64,000 bases of DNA, taken from contig CAOKSY010000004.1 in NCBI GenBank assembly GCA_948471525.1, positions 1 through 64,000 of the forward strand, read 5' to 3'. The position numbers and the translations under genes are program-made. Positions 50,085 to 57,861 of this stretch are shown here, piece after piece. The stretch's first letter is position 1, and the number at the start of each line of letters is the position of its first letter. The notes under the pieces were generated by a model. It did no database searches. It was not told the DNA's origin and saw nothing but the letters and a program-made list of their open reading frames with translations. Origin of the DNA: an uncultured Clostridia bacterium (GTDB lineage: Bacteria > Bacillota > Clostridia > Christensenellales > UBA3700).

Positions 50085-52562
50085 ATGGAAAATCAGGTAA
50101 AAGAAATCAAAAAAATGGTTTCGCTCAAATGCCAGACCTATTTCGGCAGAACGGTCGAAAATGCAAGTAAAAATCAGATTTACCGCGCGATTTGTATGAC
50201 GGTGAGAGACATACTTACCGACAAGAGATTGGCGTTTAAACAAAAAAGACGCGAACAGGGTACCAAGCAAGTATACTATATGTCTATGGAATTCTTGCTC
50301 GGAAGATCTCTGAAAAACCATCTTTACAACCTCGGATTGACCGAAGCTTTCGACAGCGTATGCAAGGATATGGGTTATTCGATCGAAGATATGTATGCGA
50401 TCGAACCCGACGCGGGGCTCGGCAACGGCGGACTGGGCAGACTTGCCGCGGCTTATATGGAGTCTCTGACCAATCTCAATTATGTCGCAAGCGGATTTTC
50501 GATACGTTACGACTACGGCATCTTCAAGCAGAAGATAGAAGACGGCTGGCAGGTAGAAATGCCTGACGAGTGGTTGGAAAACGGCGACGTATGGCTGTCT
50601 CCGAGAATGGAAGACACTTTTGAAGTCAAGTTCGGCGGATACGTGGACGAACATTGGGACAACGGCAGACTTTATACGGAGCAGAAAGACTGCTATACGG
50701 TCATGGCGATCCCTTACGATATGAATATCAGCGGTTACGACGTGCCCGCTGTCAACAAACTGAGGCTTTGGACGGCGAAAGCTCCTATGGATTTCGATAT
50801 GAAACTTTTTGCGGAGGGCGAATACGTCAAATCGCTCGAGCAGAAGGCTATCGCGGAAAGTATATGTAAAGTACTATATCCTGCAGATCACCATCAGGAA
50901 GGAAAGATGCTTAGACTCAAGCAGCAGTATTTCTTCGTATCTGCGTCGCTGCAGTCTATTATCAAACAGCATCTCAAGGATTATAAATCCCTCGATAATT
51001 TGCCCAGCAAGGTAGCTATCCATATCAACGATACCCACCCCACTCTCTGTATTCCGGAACTTATGAGACTTCTTCTCGACGAATACGGTTATTCTTGGGA
51101 AAAGGCGTGGGATATCGTAACGCGCACCGTTTCTTATACCAATCATACCGTTATGGCGGAAGCCTTGGAGAAATGGCCAGAGGGACTGTTCAGACAGCTT
51201 CTGCCGAGAATATATCAGATAGTTTGCGAGATCAACCGCAGATTTACAGACGAGCTGTGGGCGTTCTATCCCAACGATTACAGAAAGGTAGAGTACAACG
51301 CCGTGCTTTCCAACGGTCAGGTCAAGATGGCAAACCTTTGTCTTGCCGCTTCGCATACGATCAACGGCGTATCCGCTTTGCACTCGCAGATACTCAAAGA
51401 CGAAGTGTTTAGAGATTACTGCAATATGCATCCCGACAGATTTACCAACGTCACCAACGGCATTACCTACAGGAGATGGCTGTGCCAGTCAAATCCTTTG
51501 CTTGCCGACTGTATATCCAAACTTATAGGCGACGGATTCAAAAAAGATGCGGACGATCTCAAGCGTCTCGCCAAATATGCCGACGACAAAGCCGTGCTCG
51601 ATCAGATAATCAAGATTAAGAGAGAGAACAAGGTGAGACTTGCCGAGTACATCAAAGAGCACAACGGCATAGACGTCGATCCCGATTCGATCTTCGACGT
51701 ACAGGTCAAGAGATTGCACGAATACAAGAGACAGCTTCTCAATGCGTTGCATATACTCGATCTTTATTACAGACTCAAGCAGAACCCCGATCTCGATATC
51801 ACTCCGCGTACGTTTATATTCGGCGCGAAAGCCGCTCCGAGTTATTATATGGCGAAACAGATCATTCGTCTTATTCACTCGCTTGGCAATCTTATAAACA
51901 ACGATCCCGACATCAAAGGTAAGATCAAAGTCGTCTATATCGAGAACTACAGAGTTACGCTCGCCGAGATGATAATGCCGGCGTCCGACGTGTCCGAACA
52001 GATATCCATTGCAGGCAAGGAAGCAAGCGGCACGGGCAATATGAAATTTATGATCAACGGCGCGGTCACTATGGGTACTATGGACGGCGCAAACATCGAG
52101 ATATACGAAAACGTAGGCAAAGAGAATATCTTCATCTTCGGTCTGCTTGCCGACGAGATCAACGAACTCAACAGGCGCGGTTACAATCCCAGAGATTACT
52201 ATGAATCCAATCCCAGGATCAAAGCCGTGGTCGACGGTCTCAGAGGCGGTATCGCGGGAGTTGATTACGGCGAGATCGCAAATGCTCTCATTTCAAGCGA
52301 CACGTATAAGGTGCTTGCGGACTTCCAGTCTTACTGCGACGCGCAGGACAGACTCGACAAGGCTTACAAAGACAAATACGCGTGGGCTAAGATGTCTCTT
52401 CTCAACACGGCGTATTCGGGATTTTTCTCTTCGGACAGAAGCGTAAAAGAATACGCTGACAGGATATGGAAGATGAAACCCGTCAAGTATGCTCCGGAGG
52501 GCGAAGAAAAGCCTGCAAAGGCGGCTAAGACGGCTGCTAAAAAACCTGCGGCAAAGAAATAA
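50085..52562 (+). CDS. glgP: Glycogen phosphorylase with Lys/Ala-rich C-terminal tail
   Basis: An 825-residue GT35 enzyme that releases glucose 1-phosphate from glycogen. PLP is held by K654 in GTGNMKFMINGAVTMGT. GLGNGGLGRLAAAYMESL and the HINDTHPTL segment are also canonical. ATG 50085 follows GGAGAG; a TTG at 50073 has no site. After the normal end there are about 20 extra residues, rich in Lys, Ala and Pro (EEKPAKAAKTAAKKPAAKK), similar in style to the N-terminal tail of GlgA. Confidence 0.96.
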   Translation: MENQVKEIKKMVSLKCQTYFGRTVENASKNQIYRAICMTVRDILTDKRLAFKQKRREQGTKQVYYMSMEFLLGRSLKNHLYNLGLTEAFDSVCKDMGYSIEDMYAIEPDAGLGNGGLGRLAAAYMESLTNLNYVASGFSIRYDYGIFKQKIEDGWQVEMPDEWLENGDVWLSPRMEDTFEVKFGGYVDEHWDNGRLYTEQKDCYTVMAIPYDMNISGYDVPAVNKLRLWTAKAPMDFDMKLFAEGEYVKSLEQKAIAESICKVLYPADHHQEGKMLRLKQQYFFVSASLQSIIKQHLKDYKSLDNLPSKVAIHINDTHPTLCIPELMRLLLDEYGYSWEKAWDIVTRTVSYTNHTVMAEALEKWPEGLFRQLLPRIYQIVCEINRRFTDELWAFYPNDYRKVEYNAVLSNGQVKMANLCLAASHTINGVSALHSQILKDEVFRDYCNMHPDRFTNVTNGITYRRWLCQSNPLLADCISKLIGDGFKKDADDLKRLAKYADDKAVLDQIIKIKRENKVRLAEYIKEHNGIDVDPDSIFDVQVKRLHEYKRQLLNALHILDLYYRLKQNPDLDITPRTFIFGAKAAPSYYMAKQIIRLIHSLGNLINNDPDIKGKIKVVYIENYRVTLAEMIMPASDVSEQISIAGKEASGTGNMKFMINGAVTMGTMDGANIEIYENVGKENIFIFGLLADEINELNRRGYNPRDYYESNPRIKAVVDGLRGGIAGVDYGEIANALISSDTYKVLADFQSYCDAQDRLDKAYKDKYAWAKMSLLNTAYSGFFSSDRSVKEYADRIWKMKPVKYAPEGEEKPAKAAKTAAKKPAAKK

Positions 52563-52579
52563 AACAACGGTAAACTACG

Positions 52580-52614
52580 GCCTTATCCGTATGCGCGGAT
52601 AGGGCTGTTTTTTG
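52580..52614 (+). terminator. Intrinsic terminator between glgP and the amylase gene
   Basis: An 11-bp stem with two wobble pairs (52580-52590 with 52597-52607), then TGTTTTTT. It ends only 12 bases before the next start codon. Confidence 0.8.
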
Positions 52615-52626
52615 ATAAATACGGCT

Positions 52627-54465
52627 ATGAAAGATCTGATTTATTTTGACAGTAAAAATCCGCACTGCAAATATCCTTTCGGAAGTGTGGAGCAGAATAG
52701 CGAAATGACTTTCAGAATCTTCGCCAAAGACGGAGTGTTTGTCTACGGCGTGGATCTGGAGATTTTTGAGGACGGAAAAGATTCGCCTTACGTTTTCCCC
52801 ATGGCGTTTAGTTGCAAGAGAGGAGACGAGAGCGAATATTTTACAAAGATAAGCATAGTCAAGGCGGGGCTTTATTGGTATAGATTCGTCTTCCATAGCG
52901 AAAACGGCGATCACATCAAGGATAAGGACGGCGCGCTATATCAATTCACGGTATACGAAAAGGGGTATAAAACTCCCGATTGGATCAAGGGCGGAGTGAT
53001 TTACCATATATTCGCGGACAGGTTCAACAAAGGAAAAGACGAGAGCGCGGTCTTTGACAAAAAAGGCGTGCTCAAAGAATGGGGCGAAGAGGTGACTATA
53101 GTCGATCCCGACGGAGTTTTTAGAGCCAACGACTTTTACGGCGGCAACTTTCAGGGCATTATCGACAAGCTCGATTATCTCAAATCCTTGGGAGTTACTT
53201 TGATATACCTGTCGCCGATATTTCAATCGGCGTCCAATCACCGCTACGATACGGGCGACTATGAGAAAGTCGATCCGCTGCTCGGCGACGAACAAAAATT
53301 TGCGGAACTGATAGCCAAAGCCAAGAGCAAGGGTATGGAAATAATGCTCGACGGAGTATTCAATCACACCGGCGCGGACAGTAAGTATTTCAACAAGTTC
53401 GGCTCCTATCCGTCGGTCGGAGCGTATCAATCCAAACAAAGTCCATATTACGACTGGTTCGACTTTTATAAATTTCCAGACGAGTATCACTGTTGGTGGG
53501 GCATAACAGTCACGCCTACCGTCAGCCAAAGGGCGCAGTCGTTCAGGGATATGATAGCGGGAGAAGACGGCGTGATAGACAAATGGAGCGAGCTGGGAGT
53601 AAAAGGATGGAGACTCGACGTCGTCGACGAACTTAGAGAAGATTTCGTGCAGGATATAAGACGTGCGGTCAAGCGCAACGGCGACGATACTTTGCTTATA
53701 GGAGAGGTATGGGAAGACGCGTCCAATAAGATCGCGTACAGCTATCGCAGACATTATTTTCAGGGTAAAGAACTCGACGGCGTGATGAATTATCCCTTTA
53801 AAGAGGCGACGCTTGCTTATGCGTCTGGAGGGAGCGCCGACGGATTTATAGATACAGTTATGACTATCGTCGAAAACTATCCCCGTCAATCGCTCGACGT
53901 GACGATGAACCTGATAGATTCTCACGATACGTCGCGCGCGCTCAGCGTACTCAGCGGCGAAGATATGTCTTATACGGACAAGGCTGGCAGAAGAGACCAC
54001 CGTATGAGCGAAGAGGTCTACGACAGAGCCAAGAGGAGACTTATCATAGCGTCGGCGTTGCAGTTTATGCTGCCGGGAGTGCCGTCCGTATTCTACGGAG
54101 ACGAAAGAGGTATGCAGGGATATGAAGACCCGCTTTGCAGACGTACCGTGGACTGGAACGCCTGCGATGAGGAATTGCTGTCGCATTATAAAAAGCTCGG
54201 CGCGATCCGCAAAAAATACAATGCGCAGATGCGCGGAGATACGTATTTTGAATATTGCGACGGATTGCTTATACTCTGTCGCGCAAGCGGCAGGAAGATC
54301 ATAAAGACGGTGGCTAATAACACCGATCGATCAAAGACTTATCGCTGTAAAAATATAAAGAAGGAATTGCTTTCCGACACGGCGGCAGGGGAGTTGGATA
54401 GCGTCGCTATCGAGCCTTGGTCGGTCAAGATATTCGTCGTAGAAAATAATGAAAAAAGAAAGTGA
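52627..54465 (+). CDS. GH13 alpha-amylase family glycosidase (neopullulanase/cyclomaltodextrinase-like)
   Basis: A 612-residue intracellular alpha-glucan hydrolase. The N-terminal Ig-like domain (CBM34-like, about 1-115) is followed by the GH13 barrel: nucleophile D331 in GWRLDVVDEL, acid/base E360 in LIGEVWED and D434 in IDSHDTSRAL. The C-terminal beta domain is short. It should trim maltodextrins or the branch stubs left by phosphorylase. The start is uncertain: ATG 52627 has no ribosome site, and the in-frame TTG at 52612 lies inside the U-tract of the terminator. Expression may rely on read-through. Its 3' end shares a bidirectional terminator. Confidence 0.9.
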   Translation: MKDLIYFDSKNPHCKYPFGSVEQNSEMTFRIFAKDGVFVYGVDLEIFEDGKDSPYVFPMAFSCKRGDESEYFTKISIVKAGLYWYRFVFHSENGDHIKDKDGALYQFTVYEKGYKTPDWIKGGVIYHIFADRFNKGKDESAVFDKKGVLKEWGEEVTIVDPDGVFRANDFYGGNFQGIIDKLDYLKSLGVTLIYLSPIFQSASNHRYDTGDYEKVDPLLGDEQKFAELIAKAKSKGMEIMLDGVFNHTGADSKYFNKFGSYPSVGAYQSKQSPYYDWFDFYKFPDEYHCWWGITVTPTVSQRAQSFRDMIAGEDGVIDKWSELGVKGWRLDVVDELREDFVQDIRRAVKRNGDDTLLIGEVWEDASNKIAYSYRRHYFQGKELDGVMNYPFKEATLAYASGGSADGFIDTVMTIVENYPRQSLDVTMNLIDSHDTSRALSVLSGEDMSYTDKAGRRDHRMSEEVYDRAKRRLIIASALQFMLPGVPSVFYGDERGMQGYEDPLCRRTVDWNACDEELLSHYKKLGAIRKKYNAQMRGDTYFEYCDGLLILCRASGRKIIKTVANNTDRSKTYRCKNIKKELLSDTAAGELDSVAIEPWSVKIFVVENNEKRK

Positions 54466-54489
54466 TCTTTATCAACAGAATATATTTGC

Positions 54490-54521
54490 AAAAAGCTCGC
54501 CGTATTCACGGCGAGCTTTTT
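54490..54521. terminator. Bidirectional terminator between convergent genes
   Basis: A perfect 13-bp stem AAAAAGCTCGCCG / CGGCGAGCTTTTT with loop TATTCA; T-tracts on both exits. Confidence 0.95.
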
Positions 54522-54531
54522 TTATTGCAAC

Positions 54532-55029
54532 TTACATCAAAGATTCAAAGTAATACACAGTATTCGTATTTTCGTCATATAGAAGAAGCAGCTTGTTATT
54601 GTCTTTTATTATTATTTTGTAAAGAAAAACGTCGTTTGGTATGACAAGTTTTGTTTTATCCATTCCTGAGTTTAAAAGACGGGAAGTTATTTTTTCGTAC
54701 AATTCTTTATATTCCTCGCGATTGCCTTCGCAGAACTCTTTAAGAAATTCCTCGGGACGCGATTGAAATTTAATCACGCAATATTCTTCGCCGTCTCCGT
54801 GAAAACCATCTCTGCACGAGAAATTATACGTGACTGTCGCGTCTTCTGGGAACGATATATCCCAGCGCTCGGAATATTTTCCTAGCGTTGAAGGCGCAAT
54901 TAAAATATCATGGATGACAGTATGTATTACGTATTGTTTTATCCAGGATGAAAACCAAAACATAAATGACATTACCGCGCAAGCAATAACTATAGATATT
55001 ACGTAAAATACTTTTTTTGTCATTTTCAT
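54532..55029 (-). CDS. Small single-pass membrane protein, function unknown
   Basis: A 165-residue protein with a short basic start (MKMTKK), one membrane helix (about 7-26) and an outer domain of about 135 residues rich in charged and aromatic residues, including two Cys (FSCRDGFHGDGEEYC) that could form a disulfide. It is more AT-rich than its neighbours. The start at 55029 has GGTGA close upstream; the Met at codon 3 is an alternative. Family not recognised. It is convergent with the amylase gene and divergent from murB. Confidence 0.65.
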   Translation of the reverse strand: MKMTKKVFYVISIVIACAVMSFMFWFSSWIKQYVIHTVIHDILIAPSTLGKYSERWDISFPEDATVTYNFSCRDGFHGDGEEYCVIKFQSRPEEFLKEFCEGNREEYKELYEKITSRLLNSGMDKTKLVIPNDVFLYKIIIKDNNKLLLLYDENTNTVYYFESLM

Positions 55030-55180
55030 AATTCACCGATAAAGTTGTATATTAGAGTTGCTTGGTTAATCTTAGGTAATATTATTATAACTCATTTAAG
55101 GTTAGAAGTAAATAGCTGAAATGTAAAGTTTACAGCCGACCGACATTTTATCGGAAAATATATCCGACGCGATTATTTTT

Positions 55181-55209
55181 CGACAAAAAGTACTTATACC
55201 GTTTTGTCG
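55181..55209. promoter_or_regulatory. Inverted repeat in front of murB
   Basis: CGACAAAA (55181-55188) and TTTTGTCG (55202-55209) are exact complements with a 13-base spacer, ending nine bases before the murB start codon. Other YCGAC copies lie within the 50 bases upstream. Could be an operator. Confidence 0.4.
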
Positions 55210-55217
55210 GCATATAC

Positions 55218-56099
55218 TTGAATGTGACCGATTTAAATTTTTTGTCTTCCCTTGGCTGCAAGGTAATATTCGACCACCCGTCGCTCTCCGCGTTCAATAG
55301 CGGAGGGAATATCGGCGCGGTGATATATCCCGCTACTGCCGACGAAGTATTGAAGGCGATGAGATTGCTGGAAAAAGAGGGCGCGCCTTACCGTATTCTC
55401 GGCAATTGTACCAACGTGCTCATAAGAGACGAAGGCTATGACGGCGCAGTCATCTGCACACGTTATCTGTGCGGCATCGAAGCCTCGGGAGAGGGGCGGT
55501 TGCATATCGCGGCGGGAGAGAGTATGCCAAAACTTTGCAAACTTTCGCTCGAAGGCAGTTTGAGCGGAATAGAAGGGCTGTGCTCTATCCCAGGCACAGT
55601 AGGCGGCGGAGTGGCGATGAATTGCGGCGCGTTCGGCAGAGAATTCTGCGACGTGATAGAATACGTAGATATTGCCGTCGACGGCAGGATAGAGAGATGC
55701 GCGACCGAGCGGCTCAACTTCGGCTACCGTACTTCCGACGTAGGAAAACTGGGCGCGGTCGTCGCCGCGGGAATAAAACTTGCGCACGGCAATAAGCACG
55801 ATATCGCAAAAGATATCAAAGGGTATAAACTCGCGCGTTTGAGAAGTCAGCCTCAAGGCGTGTCGTTGGGCAGCGTATTCAAGCAAGTCGACGGAGTTTC
55901 CGCGGGGTATTATATCGACAAAGCAGGTCTCAAAGGCAAGCAAATTGGCGGCGCGGTCATTTCTCAAAAACACGCCAATTTTATTATGAACGCGGGCGGA
56001 GCGACGTCTTCAGATTTTCTCGACCTCGGCAATTATGCGAGGCAAGAGGTTGACAAACAATTCGGGGTTAAGTTAAAATATGAAGTAGACGTCGTCTAG
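55218..56099 (+). CDS. murB: UDP-N-acetylenolpyruvoylglucosamine reductase
   Basis: A 293-residue FAD enzyme that reduces UDP-GlcNAc-enolpyruvate to UDP-MurNAc for peptidoglycan. Marks are RILGNCTNVLIRDEGYDGAVI and GLCSIPGTVGGGVAMNCGAFG (FAD site), the catalytic Ser in FGYRTSDVGK, and LKGKQIGGAVISQKHANFIMN. The short IIb-type form fits the size. The start is TTG at 55218, with GTG at 55224 as an alternative; neither has a good ribosome site. First gene of murB-PHP-whiA-dnaE. Confidence 0.93.
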   Translation: MNVTDLNFLSSLGCKVIFDHPSLSAFNSGGNIGAVIYPATADEVLKAMRLLEKEGAPYRILGNCTNVLIRDEGYDGAVICTRYLCGIEASGEGRLHIAAGESMPKLCKLSLEGSLSGIEGLCSIPGTVGGGVAMNCGAFGREFCDVIEYVDIAVDGRIERCATERLNFGYRTSDVGKLGAVVAAGIKLAHGNKHDIAKDIKGYKLARLRSQPQGVSLGSVFKQVDGVSAGYYIDKAGLKGKQIGGAVISQKHANFIMNAGGATSSDFLDLGNYARQEVDKQFGVKLKYEVDVV

Positions 56100-56141
56100 G
56101 TTTTTACCGACGGCAGAGCGGACAAGCAAGGAGGCTGCAGC

Positions 56142-56906
56142 ATGAGTGAGATAAGAATTACAGCGGACTATCATTCCCATACGACGTATTCTCACGGCAA
56201 GGGCAGTATAGCGGACAACGCTCTCGTCGCAAGCAGGAAAGGACTGGAGATACTCGCGATAACCGATCATGCGGTACGCCATCCTATCATAGGCGTAAAT
56301 CCCAAGAAATACGGCAGAATGCGCGAGGATATGGACAGAGTGCAGGAGAATTATCCCGATCTCAAGCTTATGCTTGGCATAGAGGCCAATATATTGGGAG
56401 TTGACGGCGATATCGACGTCAAAGAATGCGACGCGCAGAAGTTGGATATACTCATCGCGGGCTATCATCTCACTTCGCTGTCATATAAGTTTTCTGATTT
56501 TTTCAAAATAACTGCGGGCGCGGTATCCAGATACGCGTTCAAGTCCACAAAGGCGCAGATCGCGCGCAATACCAAGATGTATCTCAACGCAATAAAGAGG
56601 CACAGGATAGATATACTTACGCACCCGGGATTCAGAGTGGATATTGACTTTAAAGAAGTGGGTAAAGCGTGCGCAGATTACGGCACTTACGTAGAGCTGT
56701 CTTCACGACATCGTACGCCCAATGAAAAAAGCATCGAGGAGATGCTGAATACCGACTGTATTTTCGTGCTAGATTCCGACGCCCACAAGCCCGAAAACGT
56801 AGGCGAATGCGAGTTTGCCAAACAACTTGTAGAGAAGTTTTCGATACCGTCCGAGCGCATTGCCAATATCGACGGCAAGACGTTGACGCTGAGATCGAAA
56901 AGTTGA
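56142..56906 (+). CDS. PHP-domain phosphoesterase (YcdX-like)
   Basis: A 254-residue metal-dependent phosphoesterase. Metal ligands are H11, H13 and H18 in DYHSHTTYSHG, the AITDHAVRHP motif, Glu in LGIEANIL, the HPGFRVD motif and VLDSDAHKPENVG near the end. Relatives act on small phosphate esters; the substrate is unknown. The ATG is preceded by AGGAGG. In Clostridia this gene sits between murB and rapZ; here whiA follows directly after ten bases. Confidence 0.9.
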   Translation: MSEIRITADYHSHTTYSHGKGSIADNALVASRKGLEILAITDHAVRHPIIGVNPKKYGRMREDMDRVQENYPDLKLMLGIEANILGVDGDIDVKECDAQKLDILIAGYHLTSLSYKFSDFFKITAGAVSRYAFKSTKAQIARNTKMYLNAIKRHRIDILTHPGFRVDIDFKEVGKACADYGTYVELSSRHRTPNEKSIEEMLNTDCIFVLDSDAHKPENVGECEFAKQLVEKFSIPSERIANIDGKTLTLRSKS

Positions 56907-56916
56907 CGGATAAATT

Positions 56917-57861
56917 ATGGATTATACCAAGGTGCTCAAACAGGACATATTAAATGCGATACCGCAGGAGATAGAGCTTAGGCTCGCTTTTCTTTGCGCC
57001 GTCACGAAAAACAGAGCGGCTATCGACTTATACAGAAAATCCGTCGTGCTATCGTATGAATTTCAAGACAAGGACGAAGCGCTCGCTATATTGGATTTAG
57101 TCAAAGAAATAGGCGGCGGCGAAGTATTTTTTGTTCAGAAAAGCCTCAACGGGGAAAAGTACTATAGACTGGAACTCAAGGACGGCGACGCCAATTCGCT
57201 GTTGGAGAAATTGAGGCTCAGCCGTTATTCCGACGGCGTCTTCGTCGCGGACGACGGAGTGGATTATCTCAACTCTCTCGCCTCGTCGGACGCGCTGTAC
57301 GCTTATCTCAAGGGCATATTATTGACGGTGGGCAGACTTAAGTTCCCCGATGAGGAATATTCCAACTATTCTTTGCAGATGACTTTTTCCGACTGCAGAT
57401 ATTGCGAGGCGGTGAAAGCGAGACTTCTAGATTGCGGGATTGAACTTAAGGAGAGCGAGACCAAGACGAGTTTTCTTCTTCAGTCGAGAAACAGCGCGGA
57501 GATAGAAGATATGCTTGCGATGTGTTCCGCCAGCGACTGTGTTTTTCAACTCAACAATATACTTGCTCGGCGTGAGATAGACAACGAGTTTAACCGTAAG
57601 AGCAATTTCTATATGGCGAATTATAAAAAGACAGTTGAGGGAGCCGCAAAGTATATAGCGGCGATAGAAAGACTGCAAAAGAGCGGAGTATTGCAAAGGC
57701 AGGACGAGAAGACGCAGCGCGTTGCCGCCGCAAGAGCGGAGAACGTCGAGGACAGCATGAGCGAACTCGCGCTCAAACTCAATATTAGCAAGACCGGACT
57801 GTCCAGATGCCTTAACAAACTTTTGGAACTTGCCGAAGAGGTGGAAAATGGAAGAAAATAA
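56917..57861 (+). CDS. whiA: DNA-binding regulator WhiA
   Basis: A 314-residue protein with a LAGLIDADG homing-endonuclease-like domain (about 80-215, without nuclease activity in known members) and a C-terminal helix-turn-helix (SELALKLNISKTGLSRCLNKLLELAEEV). In Bacillota it affects cell division and chromosome segregation; in Streptomyces it controls sporulation. It overlaps dnaE by 14 bases. The usual upstream neighbours rapZ and yvcK are absent. Confidence 0.93.
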   Translation: MDYTKVLKQDILNAIPQEIELRLAFLCAVTKNRAAIDLYRKSVVLSYEFQDKDEALAILDLVKEIGGGEVFFVQKSLNGEKYYRLELKDGDANSLLEKLRLSRYSDGVFVADDGVDYLNSLASSDALYAYLKGILLTVGRLKFPDEEYSNYSLQMTFSDCRYCEAVKARLLDCGIELKESETKTSFLLQSRNSAEIEDMLAMCSASDCVFQLNNILARREIDNEFNRKSNFYMANYKKTVEGAAKYIAAIERLQKSGVLQRQDEKTQRVAAARAENVEDSMSELALKLNISKTGLSRCLNKLLELAEEVENGRK

